Positions 22,240 through 34,930 of a stretch of DNA of 64,000 nucleotides are shown one piece after another. This stretch comes from Polytrichum commune. Its lineage: Eukaryota; Streptophyta; Polytrichopsida; Polytrichales; Polytrichaceae. The stretch lies in NCBI GenBank assembly GCA_950295325.1, contig OX485806.1:6262001-6326000 (forward strand). The letters are read 5' to 3'. The notes below the pieces were generated by a model. It was not told the DNA's origin and ran no database searches. It saw nothing but the letters and a program-made list of their open reading frames with translations. The position numbers and the translations under genes are program-made. Each line of letters begins with the position of its first letter. Position 1 is the stretch's first letter.

Positions 22240-25200
22240 ATGGAGGATGAACACGTAACTCGATTGCCACTAAATCATCCACACCGCATCCAGGCAAGGG
22301 ACTTGAAACTGCAACAGAGAGATGAAGAACGTGCACGAAGAAATGAGACGTCTAGATATAGGTGTCCCTGTAATCTATGTGGAGGCCGGAGGCGGCCATA
22401 CAAGAGCACCACGGTTGCGCGCCACTTGAGGCATCGGGGCAGGCATGGTGCCCTCAGAGGGTGGACCCAGGTAAATCACATCTTCACATAATGTTTGAGG
22501 TCAGCATTTGAGGAAGTGCACATTCATTGATGGTGGTTCAGCAAGCCTGGCATTATGTACATGCATTTATAAGTCAATATCGATTTGTGATACAGGGTGA
22601 TGAATGCGACTCCTCTGACGAAGAATGGGACCAACACATTGGCACTCACGCAAGAGCATTTCTTGGCCTTCACGAGCCAGTGGTAGAGATAGCACTGGAC
22701 GAGGGAGTTGGAATCGGTACGATGGTGAGGAACGCGTTCACGCGTGCGGACGACATCCACGTGTGTGCATCTCTGGCTGTGAGTACCTCGACCTCTGCTC
22801 GGGAGGCGTCAGCAGCAGACCAGCAAGCATCTGGAGGCCGTCAATCAAATGGCGATGAGTCCATGAACGCGGAGGAGAGTGATGCAAATATCCCTGCTCC
22901 TCAACCAGGGCAGCTGTTTGAGTCCGGTGCTGACATGGAATCTAATCTCAATTCCACTTCAAGCCTTGGATTGAATCCATCAATGTCGGGCGACCCTGAG
23001 AGGCTGGGAGCATCAGGAGCTGGAGCAGGCAACGACGACCCAGAAGAAAACTCAAGTGACAGCTCCGCTGGGGATGACTGGTCTTCATCCGACGACATGT
23101 CCACTGACAATGAGGATGTGGAAGAGTTGTTGGGTCAAATTCCGAATGATCGAATGGGATCCAATCCCGAGATTGATATCGCTGCCACACTGCCCCTGTA
23201 TGAGGGCAGTACATTGTCGATGTTGTGTGCGACACTACTTATAGTGAATTGTTGCAAGACACATGGTGTGTCGAACTCGTTCTTGAATGAGCTACTTATG
23301 CTCCTGAGCATGAGCATTTTGCCTCAGGGCAATTGCCTACCAAAAACAGAGTATGAGGCAAGCACAATTTTACGTCGACTCGGCTTGGCGTATAACATGA
23401 TACATGCATGTCCTAAGGGTTGTTGTTTGTTTAAGGGGGATTTAGAGGATGCAGAAAAATGTCCAGTTTGTGACCATGATAGGTATAAAATGTGCGGGAG
23501 GTCTCGGGTCCCGACATTGATATTACGTCATTTCCCTCTGATTCCACAATTGCAAAGAATGTTTAGTTCAAAGAGGTTATCCAAGTTAAATGTATGGCAT
23601 CATTTCCACAAGTCAGCAGATGGTAAGATGAGACATACAGCTGATTCTCCACAGTGGAATTTTGTGCACACAGAATTGGAGCCTGAAGCTGGCAACAACA
23701 AGTTTGGCAAGGATCCACGGGATATGCATTTGGGACTTGCCCTAGATGGCATGAACCCATACTCGGAGAAACGCAGCACCCAAAGCTTGACACCGGTGAT
23801 TGTATTCAACTACAATTTACCTCCATGGATGGTAACAAAAAAATACTTTGTGATGTTATGTCTTTTGATTCCAACGAAGTTGAGTCTAACTGGTTCCAAT
23901 ATTGATGTTTTCATACAACCATTGGTAGATGAACTACAACAGCTTTGGAGTCGGACAGGGGTTCCTACACGGGACGCCAGAGCTCACATGGGAAGGTCAA
24001 TCTTCAATCTAAGGGCAGTTTTGATCTGGACATTACATGATTTTCCAGCTTATGGGCTTATATCTGGACTGACAACAAAAGGGTTCAAAGCCTGCCCTGT
24101 ATGCGGCCCACATACAATATCGCGGAGATCAAGAATTCTTCAAAAAAACTTGTATTGCAATTGCCATCGGCGGTATCTTCCACAAGACCACTACTTTCGA
24201 GCACCGGACGCAGCATTTGATGGTGAAGCCAATCACGACATCGCAGAAGAACCACTCACCGGAAACCAAACAATCAGGCGTGGACATGAATCGGAGGCGT
24301 ACATTGATGGTGGCGGCATGGAGAAGGACGCTGAGTTTCCAGCTAAGGTGCATGGCGTAAAGAGGGTATCCGCATTATACCAATTACCGTATTGGAGGGT
24401 TAGTGCTCAAAACCATAATGGCGGCAGATTGCTTGTTTTTATTATGACCTTGTGCCCGACTCTCATCGTTGGTTTATGCGAGTATGTGTCATGTGCATGT
24501 GCAATCAAGATAATATTGCATGGGGGATTCAATCTGTTGTGGGTGATAGAAGACGTGTTCATGGTCAATGTCATGGATACTAATTATCAGAATGTTTGGA
24601 GTACATTGCTCATGGTAGCAATCTAACCTTGTTCACAACACATCTCTATGTGTTAGACGCCCTGTAATATATCCCAGTAACTACACGGGTGTTCAATAGC
24701 AACAGACTAAGGAGTTCATCTGCTTATTCCTCGTTTCTCCTTTCAGCTTCAGAGTGCTTGTGTGCGTATATCGGTGTTTGGGAGGATTCTGGAAATGTTT
24801 GTGTGTTGCACCTTGATGCAGAGTTGCTGTTCAGGATGTCCAAATATCTTATATATGGCTGGTTCATGTAGTCGACGTGTCTTCATGTGATTGAAGTAAG
24901 GCCCATTTGTGTATATTGTAGTGGACATGCACGGTGTCTTTAGGTTTTGTCCATTGCCTTCCTCTTGTCACATCTCTAATCTATGTAAGTGAGGTATTTC
25001 TTTATGGTTGGGCTTTGTAGGTTGAATGTTGATTGGAAGGTTCAGTTTTAAAGTGTATCGGGGTCAAATATCACTGGGCATGGTCTTGAAGTTCCAATCA
25101 CCACTATAGCATATGTTGTAGCGACCTTTAGTCTGTCGTCATGTATTTGTTCAGATTATCATTCATTTTATAACCTGTGGTACTAGCATCATGATGTTCA

Positions 25201-28182
25201 TATCTTGGCACACTTGCACAAAATTAAATCATAGTTGAATCTGAATATATAGTCGGCACCTTTATTATAAAGTCATTATAAGTACCATTTTTGCCAATCC
25301 GTCCATGCCACATAAACACACTTATAGATCAAGGCAGCCAGGCATCATAAGTACTTACTTTGTTGTACTCAAAGTTAATAGGTCAGTGATTCAACCATGG
25401 CTGGAGGTATATGCAGGTGGATTCACTTTGTTGAACTTACATTGAAATGGTGCTGGTATATTGTGATCATGCACGTCCATACATGCATCCAGCCTACATG
25501 CTTGGAGAATTTAGCGTTCGCAGCCACAGTGGTTAAGAAGGAACTGTGTCTACTGTGGGGATGTGCTGCTATAATGCCTATGTTGCGGAGCCTGGCTCCG
25601 CAATTGGAAAACTGACCTCCTGGAGTATGTTTTAAACTGTTTGCCTGGAAATGTTATTTAAACGGCAATTGAAATGCCGAACAATCATTTTTGTCTGTAC
25701 CAATGGGCACTTAACACCCCGGGTAGATACTGGATAACTTAAACTTGGGTTTTTGAGGTTAGTAACCCTAAACCATGGTTATGATCAGTTCTAAATGTAT
25801 TCTGCCGGACAAGTGATATGGAGGGGTCACACACTCCTCAAGGGCCCCCAGGTGTAGATAACTCTGCCAACCTTATCACCCATGCTTTATTTGTCACATG
25901 CAAGTGTTGTTGCATTCCTCACTGTTATGGTTGCAAGAACATGCTGGTTGTTACAATGGAACTCATATCCTTGTAATGGTGTGAGCATATTGTTAACGTA
26001 GATGTCCAGAACTTCATGTTGTGATGTTTGTTGATTACTCACACTGAGTTTGCAAACCATGCACAATGTTGGAGGATATGTGACGTGTCACTAGATTTGG
26101 CCGCAGAGGCTTCCGATTCGGCATCTTCTGGACGTCATGCACATTGAGCGTAACATCTGCGAGAGCTTGTTGAAACTGATTTTTGGTGCAAAAGACACTG
26201 CAGCTTCGCGGCGAGACATGGAGGAGGAGCGGATACGAGAACATTTGTGGCTTCGACGAGGACCGGTAGCAGGTGGGCATTATTTGAAGCCTCCGGCGTC
26301 GTATGTGCTCACGAAGGAGGAGCAAAGAATATTCATGGAGCAGGTGAGCGGTATATCAGTTCCAACGGGATATTGTGGGCCAATGAAGAAGCACATCATC
26401 AAAAACAGAATCGGTAACATGAAGTCACATGACTTCCACATTTTTTTCCAATTTATACTCCCAGTTTGTTTGAGACACCTTATGGGCTCGGGCCCTCGCC
26501 AAGCTATCATTCGTTTGGCGAGGTTATTCACCATGATATGTAAGAAAGTCATAAATGTAGCAGAATTAGAGCGTCTGCAACATTTCGCAGCGGAAACCAT
26601 GTGCTTAATGGAGATATGGTTTCCTCCTTCGTTTTTTGACATTATGGTCCATTTGCCAATTCACCTAGTTAGGCAAGTCAAGTTGTGTGGTCCAATTGCT
26701 AATGCTTGGTGCTACCCGGTGGAGAGGCACTTGAATGTTTTGAAAAAATATATTAGGAGCAGGGCACATCCTGAAGGTGCCATTGCGAACGCTTATGTAT
26801 TTGACGAAGCCTTGGGGTTTTGCACCGAATACTTGAAATTGTATCCTCACACCCGTCGTCGGATTTGGGACGACGAGGAGGAGTTGGGAGATTGCGGAGA
26901 ATTGTTGGAAGGAAAAGCAATTTACCGAGAACTTAGCAGTGAGGAACGACGGGGAATCCATTCGTGGATTATTAGGAACTCTGATGCGACCAGCGAGCCT
27001 TGGAGGTAAGTTTTTTGTCCCCCCGTGCTGAATTGTCATAGGGCAAACCATGTAAAACAACCCATTCACTGTGAATGTTCCAATCAACATTATAATTACT
27101 TTCAGTTTGTGTGCCTTTAGAGATTACCAGGTCCTTACAGAGCAGCTGGAGTCGGAAAGGGAGCGGTTTAGGAGGGACGCTGCAGCACGGGGGCTTTCAC
27201 GAAGAGAGCAACACAGGTATCCAGATGCACTTATGCATGGCCTCCCTGACTTTGTGGAGTGGCTGCCCCAGTACACAACAATGTTGGTAAATGCCCATGG
27301 TTCAAACAATGTCGACATTGAACTACTCCGGCTATCAGCTCTACCCTCAAGGGATGCTGAGACTTACCAACAGATGTGGGCCTATGGCAATCATTACAGA
27401 GTGGCAAACGAGGGGGACAATCCTGGGTTTGTGACGCAGGATTATGGCATCGCCAGTATTTTTGGTGCGGAGGAAGGACGAAGTGCGGGGGTGAGCATGG
27501 TTGGGGTCTTGAAAGAGATTATCGTGGTGCGGTACTCAGCCCAAAGGAGAGTTGTATTTCGAGGATCCTGGATCCGCAATGATCCTGGGCCACGGTCATC
27601 AACAAAGGTAGACCAATTTGGCTTCACGGTGGTACGCTTCAATGATCGAATTCCAAGAAACACGGAACCATATGTATTGCCAGCCACAGTCAGACAGGTA
27701 ATTTTGTCTCTCTAAACATGTGGATTCATCTTGGAGCTTGATAATGTTGCTACAATTGTTTTGATGTGCACCTTACAAAGATGGTTGTGTGGCTGAAATT
27801 CACATGCAAGACAATAATTTCTTGACGCTCTGGAAACAATGAATAGGTGTTCTTCATTCCGGACTGGCTGCACCGTGGGTGGAGCGTGGTGATGCAGAAA
27901 GAGCCGCGGTCAAGGAGAGTAGTAGATAACGATGACGAACAAATACTGGGGATATCTGGCGAATTAATTGGCTTGCAATTGCCGCGAGACATGAATGCTG
28001 CACAATTCCGCCCACTTGTGAGACATGCTGGGGAGGCAGTTCCAGCTGCAGAGATTGCACGGTTAAATGCACTAGTGAGGGGGGAGAGACACCAGGAACA
28101 CCAACGCGGAAGACCACAAGCACCCAGGGGGGTGGAACGGGGAAACAATCAAAGAAGGTTGCACAGGAGGAATGCACCCTAA
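22240..28182 (+). CDS. TNP2-like CACTA transposase (Transposase_21, DUF4218, DUF4216), five exons
   Basis: Predicted exons: 22240-22470 (possibly starting earlier, as an acceptor CAAGGCAG precedes 22198), 22596-24398, 26107-27005, 27121-27697 and 27847-28182; about 1281 residues from the first in-frame ATG. Exon 1 has a CPCNLC...HLRHRGRH zinc-finger-like pattern. Exon 2 holds an acidic stretch, then the transposase core with GLALDGMNPY, FNYNLPPWM and WTLHDFPAYGLISG. The exon 2-3 junction restores the conserved LPYW...LDVMHIERN run across a 1.7-kb intron. Exon 3 is DUF4218-like (LIHLP-type motif, WCYPVERHL). Exons 4-5 are DUF4216-like (YG...GVLKEII...QVFFIPDW) with a basic C-terminus. No stop or frameshift was seen. 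It should catalyse excision and integration at the CACTA ends. Confidence 0.88.
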
Positions 28183-28570
28183 ACTCTGAATACAGAGTTG
28201 GAACCCTGTTACTATCGAATTTGGTGAGTAGCGCTGGAGAGTTCAAACTTAACTTCCCTCAGGCAAAGTAATGTGTTATGCAGTACAGCTAGGCTTTCAT
28301 TATTGGTCCATGTGCCTGATAGGAGAAGATCACGATGGCAGTGTCGATGCATAGATGCAACTTCATGGGTATGAGACAATGCACATATTTGCTCGTGGCA
28401 GCGTAGAGATATGAATCAGTACCCCAACATGGAGATGGCATCTGAGGCTTAGTTATTGTGGTGGCAATTGTTGATGATGACCTTGTGATTGTGTCGATAC
28501 AACATCACTGCGAGTAGTTGTTGATTGCAGACAAGTTGGGCACATGTTGGGTCAAGTTTTTTTTGCGGAA

Positions 28571-29680
28571 TGAGTTGTTGTCTGCAGAGGCCATGGGCAC
28601 GGGAATGTTCAATTTATTTCCTGCTGTGCCTAGGCTCACAATTGCTACTTTGTGAGTGTGCAGGCTTTTTGCAAAAGGAGGCAAAAAAAAGCCCCCCCCC
28701 CCCCCGTCTACAAGGTTGGAATTCATGAGTCCCGTACAGTCTCACATGTGCATAGATCGGGGAAGTGTGAATGGTGTTTTGCAATAACCTTCCAATAATC
28801 TGTTTGATGTCTGCAGTGTTTATAGTTGGCACAGGACCGTTCAATTTTTTGGCGACATTAATTGTTGTGTGCAGACGCCATGGGCACGAAACCGTTCAAT
28901 TTTTTTGCTGTTGTGGCTAGGCTCCCAATTGCTAGTTTGTGAGTGTGCAGGTTACTTGCAAAAGGAGGTAAACCCCCCCCCCCTTCAAAAAAGTTGGATT
29001 TCGTGAGTCTTGTACAGTCTCACATGTGCATAGTTCGGGTAAGTGTGAATGGTGTTTTGCAATAACCTGCCAATACGATGATTGACGGCTGCAGTGTTTT
29101 ATAGTTGGCACATGACCGTTCAATTTTGTTGCGGAATTAGTTGATGTGTGCAGAGGAGGTGGGCATGGGACCGTTCAATTTTTTTTCTGTTGTGGCTAGG
29201 CTCCCAAATGGTAGTTTGTGAGAGTGCACATTACTTGCAAAAGGAGATACAACCCCCCCCCCCCCCCCAATACAAGTTGGATTTCATGAGTCTTGTACAG
29301 TCTCACATGTGCATAGGTCAGGTAAGGGTGAATGGTGTTTTGCAATAATCTGCCAACATGATGATTGATGGCTGCAGTGTTTTATAGTTGTTCCAGGACC
29401 GTTCCATTTTTTTGACGAGATTAGTTGTTGTGTGCAGAGGAAGTGGGCACGTAACTTTTCAAATCATATGTTGTTGTTGCTCTTGCTCCAAAATGGTAGT
29501 TTGTGAGAGTGCACATTACTTGCAAAAGGAGGTACAACCCCCCCCCCCCCAAAAAAAAGGGTGATTTTATGAGTCATGTACACTCTCACATGTGCATAGG
29601 TCGGGTAAGGGTGAATGGTGTTTTCCAATAATCTGCGAATATGATGATCGATGGCTGCAGGTTTCATAGATGGCATTTAA
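28571..29680. repeat. Tandem array of about four 280-285-bp units with poly-C tracts
   Basis: Units begin near 28571, 28857, 29138 and 29420 with TTGTTGTGTGCAGAGG-like sequence. They share GGGCACG, CCGTTCAATTTTTT, GTTTGTGAGTGTGCAGG, AAAGGAGGTA plus a 10-16-base C run, GTACAGTCTCACATGTGCATAG and GAATGGTGTTTT. The array lies downstream of TNP2 within the CACTA element. The C run is in the same place in each unit but differs in length. Confidence 0.92.
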
Positions 29681-29689
29681 TTGACATGT

Positions 29690-30939
29690 GGTCGGTATTG
29701 CAATGTATGTGACAAATGTGCTTTCAATTTGCAGTGACGTGCACAATGTTCACATGACAAATCATCCTATGTATGTATTGATGATTCAGTTACCGGGCTC
29801 CATCGGGTTTCCAACACCGTTTTCATAAATGTCCAGTAATCAATGTTTGAACAATGAGGCTCCTGTTGTGATATTTCTCCTAAATTATGTAGAGAATGAT
29901 GCGGTTATTCCACTTTCCACTTGGCCATCCTTTGGTGCGCCATTATGAAGTGAGGTTGTTATGTGACCGGATCAGGTTGTGGTTGTGTATGTCAATGTTG
30001 GTTTGCAGGATGTGCAAGTCTCCACCTCTCCGACGAAAAAATGCATTGTTTGAAAATGCGGAGCATCGGTGTGTGGTGGTCAATTCTCACTGCGGGGATT
30101 GAACGGGCTTTCCAGCAAACCATGTATATGGAAAAATAGGCGTATTCTTCATATACAGAGACACGCTGGTTGTGGACAAGGTACTTCTCAAACTTGTTTG
30201 AGGATATGTAAACACCTTGATTTAATATATGTTCCACATGCAGTAGTCTATGTTCAAGGGATTGAAGCTATGACGCAAGACACGTAAGCACTTAGTGCAG
30301 CAAACATTGTTCATGGGCGGTAAAATTTCCTCATTAAAACATCCGAATTGTTTACATGTGGGCAGGGACTTTCGCAATGTGGCCGCAGATTCTCATGGGA
30401 AGTGTCAATTCCTGGAACAAAACATTCGGAATTTGCTCATTTTTGGACAGGGACGATTATGTTGTGTTTTGGATTTAGCAGTGGCCTCACTACAGGGGCA
30501 GATCAAATCTGATCTGACAATGCTGGAAACATTGAGTGCAAGGTGTAATATAACTTTATTGTTGTCTGGAAATACTGCACTTCTGGTCCAATGGTTCTTA
30601 TTTCAAAACGTCTGTAATATTTAATGTGAAGTCCATTTCTTGCATTCCCATTGCAATAAACATGTGTAACACAAATCTTATTCCTGAAATGCAATCTAGA
30701 TAGGAATTCATGACAAATTCTCATCCATGTATGCAGCCTGCCATATTTGGGTGGCACCCACACGACCTTCTTCACGGATGACAGTCAACACACTGTGTTT
30801 ATTGCAATGATGGTTAGCACACTGTGTTCCTAGTGAATTGAATGCCAGAGTCCCTAAACCTTGGGTGCCACTTGAATGTGAACCACAGTCGTTTTGGGGT
30901 GTCATTCGTATCACCATGCTTGTTTACGTTCAGGAGCTC
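29690..30939. other. CACTA right-hand region without recognisable gene
   Basis: Nothing coding is convincing. The 109-codon plus frame at 30295-30624 lacks splice context or family resemblance. Confidence 0.4.
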
Positions 30940-31095
30940 AGTAGGCCTAGTGGCAGTGAAATTCGACTGTCACCTGTTTTCCAGTGACAGTGGAATTTGA
31001 CCGATAGTCAAATTCCTGTGGCACTCAAAATCGAGTGTCACTCGATTTTGAGTGTCACTCAATTTTGAGTGACACTGGAATTCGAGATTCAAGTG
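30940..31095. repeat. CACTA right subterminal palindromic repeats
   Basis: A cluster of AGTGTCACT / AGTGACACT motifs. 31022-31054 is a perfect odd palindrome: CACTCAAAATCGAGTG, one T, then its exact reverse complement. A further copy TCACTCAATTTTGAGTGACA follows, and GAATTTGAC / GTCAAATTC half-sites precede. Clustered short subterminal motifs are where TNPA binds in En/Spm; these are candidates by analogy. Confidence 0.75.
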
Positions 31096-31742
31096 ATGTC
31101 AGCTGCCAGTCGTCCTACGTTGGCAACTCAATCGTGGTATTAGTTGAGTGCGACTCAGTCAATGCGGGCAGCATTGGTGAATATGGGCAATAGGGTCACA
31201 GTCAAATCCCAGCGGCAATGCTCATCGAAATGCAGAGAAACGGTGGACATATTCGAAATTTAGCCTAACAACTTCCCGGCTAGCAGTGGTGTATGTGCAT
31301 ACAATTTCAGTTTGGGAGATGACATGGGAGTGTGGATGAGACGAGGAACGATCACATTCATCCGCAATGAACTAGCTATGTATTACGCCAACAGACAAAA
31401 TGTGACATGCTTAATGGCACCTTATGGGCTATATATTAACATCATCTAATTGCAGATGGTGCTCATTGTGTATATATTAATAGCCAGTCACTAATTCCCT
31501 GCGAAGGAGCGTGGACATCATAACTGAACTTATGGAAAGCCAGTGCAATATCCCTACCCAAAATAAACCACCAATATACCCTAAACCAATGTACACACAC
31601 AAATTCAAGGTATTATTAATTGCATGCATTCGCAATTTCGATTATAGGGAAATTGATCTATATATGCAGACGAAGTTGAAAACTTAAACAACAGTGACTG
31701 AAAATTATAAAATATTATGCCTAATAAATTCCCGGCAAAAAA

Positions 31743-31806
31743 GTGGTCAAAAGAACCGTAATGGGAAAACGACTACGGTTCTTTTTTACCATGTTTTCTA
31801 CTAGTG
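31743..31806 (-). repeat. CACTA right terminal inverted repeat, 64 bp
   Basis: Mirror copy of 9892-9955, ending CTACTAGTG. After one mismatch the inverted similarity continues for a few T/A bases. It is followed immediately by the CTT TSD at 31807-31809. Confidence 0.95.
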
Positions 31807-31809
31807 CTT

Positions 31810-32252
31810 GCATCCACTTCTTTCCTGGGTTTTGGCATGCGCAACTCCGGGGAAACTAGCTTGTCAATCATCACTAATGACTATCTTGCCCTCTTCAATG
31901 GGGTCATCTACCGGTTGTTTGACGGAACCGGCGTTTCACTATCAGCTGGTGTTGCCGTAGGTGTGGTTCTTCTTGAGTTAGTCAAAACCGCTCGCGACTT
32001 CCTTATTGTTTGAGGTCTAGACGATCATGCGCCTTCTTCAGTTGTGGCCTTCCACCTCAAAGGTTGTTGTGATTTGGATTTGCTCTGCTGAGCCTTGTTT
32101 ATTGGGTTGATTGCATGTTTTAATTTCATAAACATGCTTGCAACTTTCGTACTCGAAATACTACCATCTATAAATATGGACTCTGGTTTTATTAAGTCTA
32201 GCTCAATGCAAGAGTTTGAACATTCTGAACAACTTCGTTGTTGTTCTTGCAA
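31810..32252 (-). pseudogene. Degenerate minus-strand gene, part upstream of the CACTA insertion
   Basis: Reading from 32252 the minus frame contains LKHAINPINKAQQSKSKSQQ, then continues through stops near 32025, 31917 and 31887 to a block with LVSPELRMPKPRKEVDA that reaches the CACTA right edge. Removing the element and one CTT copy joins this frame directly to REIQKVGNNLTTYDPNQHKK at 9889 and below, so both sides were one exon. An alternative frame (DDPIEEGKIVIS) near 31900 shows extra shifts. Function unknown. Confidence 0.5.
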
Positions 32253-34652
32253 ACACTCTGAATCTCACACAAACAACTAAATCTATTAAACACTTTGAGT
32301 CTTACAAACATAGTGAATGCCACTAAAACTGTGAATCTCACAAACAATTGTTGAATCTCACAAGCACTATAAATCTCACAAACATCTTAACCTCGCAAAG
32401 ACAAGCTGAATCTCTCACAAACGCTTTAAAACGACATCAATACTCTAAAACCACTCAATTCCTTCACTCTGCCGATTTCTCTTTTTCCGTAGGGTTGTAT
32501 GAAAAGATAGACAATTTCTACAAACTAAGATGAAGGAGGAGAGCACTAGCACGCTAGAGCAAGAGAAGGGAAGGAGGGAGAAGAATCAGAGAGGTGGCAG
32601 AAAGAGTAGGAGACGTAGCGCTTCGCGGAGGCAACGCTTCAAGAGGGGCGACACTTCCAGGAACGGCACAGAGTGAATGCTTGGCATGGAGAGAGAGAAA
32701 GAGCATTTTTTTTTTAATTGCATGGTCCTCAGTTGGAATTGCTAACATGCTCTCAAGTTTTTAATCATCCCTTACATATTCACTTTGATGACTCACGTAG
32801 TACATAATAAATATATTGCGCTGTGAACTCAAGTAAAATGATTTAAACCTCCAAGTTACTAAAGGTTTAGGGTAGCTCGAGTAAATGAATTGTAGCTCCA
32901 ATTGTATCCATTGACAAAACATCATAAAATGAAGCCATTATGTGTTTTATAGTTTCACAAATCTAGACATATAGAATCAGATGATAATGATACATAGTCT
33001 AAGAGGGATATTAAAAAATTATATTGCAATCCTCAAAGGCAATTACGTAGTTTAATAATATTAATTTTTATTATAATTTTTATGATGATTTTTGTAAGAG
33101 GACAAGGCTCTAGCCTACCATGGATCCCCTAACAAATAGCATTATGCTAATTCAATACAATTTTATGTATTGTCATTTATTATAATACGGAATTACACAA
33201 TATGTATTGACACCTTATCATTTTTTTTGCCAAAAACATCAAATTGGTTGTTTGATTTATATCATGGAATATTAATATATTTACTTGGAAATTGATTTTA
33301 AAGTAAATAAAGAGAAGCACAATGATTATAAATCCTATCCCCGCACCCCCATGGAGTTCAACATCATATGAAGCCATTCAAGCAATCACTTTGTTGTTCA
33401 ATGTTCCCTCCACGTATACTAAACACTCGAGACTAAACAACATATATTAGATAATGGCACAAGATATAGTAGATGTTGTTTGTATATGGAGGCATCATTG
33501 AAGAACTACGAGATTTAGGGTTTAGGGGTTAGGGGTTAGGGTGGGTTGGCATGGGTAAGGCATGTTCAAAAAGTAATAATAAAATGTGACTTGTTGCACC
33601 GCAAGTCATAATTGTATGGCACAAGGTCAAATGATGGGGCCTTGGTACTTGTAATTTTAAATACAAATATATATAGTCATCACGACATTTTGATTTACGA
33701 GTGTGGAAGGTAGTTGTGTGGTCGTATACAAATGAACTCACTAAAGAGAACATGTGATCTACTGCTCACAATTAGGTCATCCAATGTTAAGCTATAACCT
33801 TGTCTTACTAGCAAGAAGAGTCTAATAGCAAGGTTATAGTAGGTACGATCTTGATCATGTTAATATGTTATTTGAGACAATTAAACATTATATACTAACT
33901 AGTCATATTTTGATTTCAAGGTAAATTTCATGTTGTGGATGTTATGAGGACATACATTTCCAGCTTTGCATATTTTGCTCACACAAGTTCCTACAGTTGA
34001 AGTGGACTTGAGGATAGGTTTAAACATACTTGAAAGAGTGAACAAAAAATATCACTTGTGGTTAGGATCCCATTAATGACTTGCACATATGTTAGACATT
34101 GCCACACTTGCATGCTTGAGAATGGAGCAACGTTGTGTGCACACATTACAAATGACATATGTTCATTTAAAGTCTTTCTCATTTGTACTAGTGCAAATTG
34201 AAATTTGGGATAATAATTCAACTTTGTCATGACATCATTTCCTTGTTCTCAATATATAATTCCTCATGCGAGAGTCTTAATAATTATAATCACTATTGTA
34301 TTTAGTGATTCTTATTATACGGAGGTACACAATATTGCTACGTCTTTTGTCAATATAGTCATAATGTTTGAGTTCAAGTAGAGTAATATCCTGGAGCATG
34401 ATTTATTATGTATGTGATGCATCAAAGTGAACTTGTAGGAGACGGTTTTTCTAAATCACTTATCAGATACCCCTTTCCCTTATTACACTTGCAAAAATAC
34501 ATGTGGCCACCACCCTTCTTTCCAATGGTGCATGTCATATTCATATGAAAGAATTATAAACGGACTCAATATCCAAAATAATGTCAATACACATTTCTTC
34601 AATACACATGATATATGCCAATTTAAGTCAAATCCTGGACTCATCCTGTCAC
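32253..34652. other. AT-rich stretch without genes
   Basis: No supported gene. 32280-32420 has a degenerate AATCTCACAAAC repeat. A short telomere-like run (TTTAGGGTTTAGGGGTTAGG) lies near 33512-33540. The remainder is AT-rich sequence with only chance frames. Confidence 0.5.
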
Positions 34653-34930
34653 AAGGTTTGGGTCGGTCAACCCAAACCCCTTCCCACAGTGTGGACGAAC
34701 TGAGTATGACCCTAAATCCATTATGTCATAAGGTTTAAGTCAGTCGACCCAAAACCCCTTCCCATAGTGTGGACGAACTGAGTATGACCCTAAACCCATC
34801 TTGTCATAAGGTTTAAGTCGGTCGACCCAAACCCCTTCCCTCAGTGCAAATGAACTATGGATGGCCCTAAACTCATCTTGTCACAAAATTTGGGCTAGTT
34901 GATCCAAACCCATCGTCCACACTATTGCCG
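34653..34930. repeat. Tandem repeat, about 3.5 units of 77-78 bp, built on the GTCGGTCGACCC palindrome
   Basis: Units start at 34653, 34730, 34808 and 34885. Each begins AAGGTTTGGGTCGGTC / AAGGTTTAAGTCGGTC and ends with CTAAACCCATCTTGTCA-like sequence. The first 22 bases of each unit are the same palindrome seen at 4-10 kb on the other side of the CACTA element. Confidence 0.88.

Larger units (their letters stand above)
9892..31806. mobile_element. CACTA (En/Spm-type) DNA transposon, 21.9 kb, apparently complete
   Basis: The element starts CACTAGTAGAAAAC and ends GTTTTCTACTAGTG. Its first and last 64 bases are perfect reverse complements. The trinucleotide CTT lies directly outside both ends (9889-9891 and 31807-31809), the 3-bp TSD typical of CACTA elements. 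It carries a TNPA-like gene on minus (13125-17175) and a TNP2-like transposase gene on plus (22240-28182), both without internal stops in the predicted exons, a 280-bp tandem array downstream of TNP2 and palindromic subterminal repeats at the right. Identical termini and open genes suggest recent insertion and possible autonomy. At 21.9 kb it is at or above the upper end of the sizes I know for plant CACTA elements. It interrupts a coding exon of the old minus-strand gene. Confidence 0.95.

Noticed and set aside
33512-33545. Telomere position signalled by TTTAGGG-like units
   Set aside because: Only three to four degenerate units in ordinary sequence; at most a short interstitial telomere-like run.
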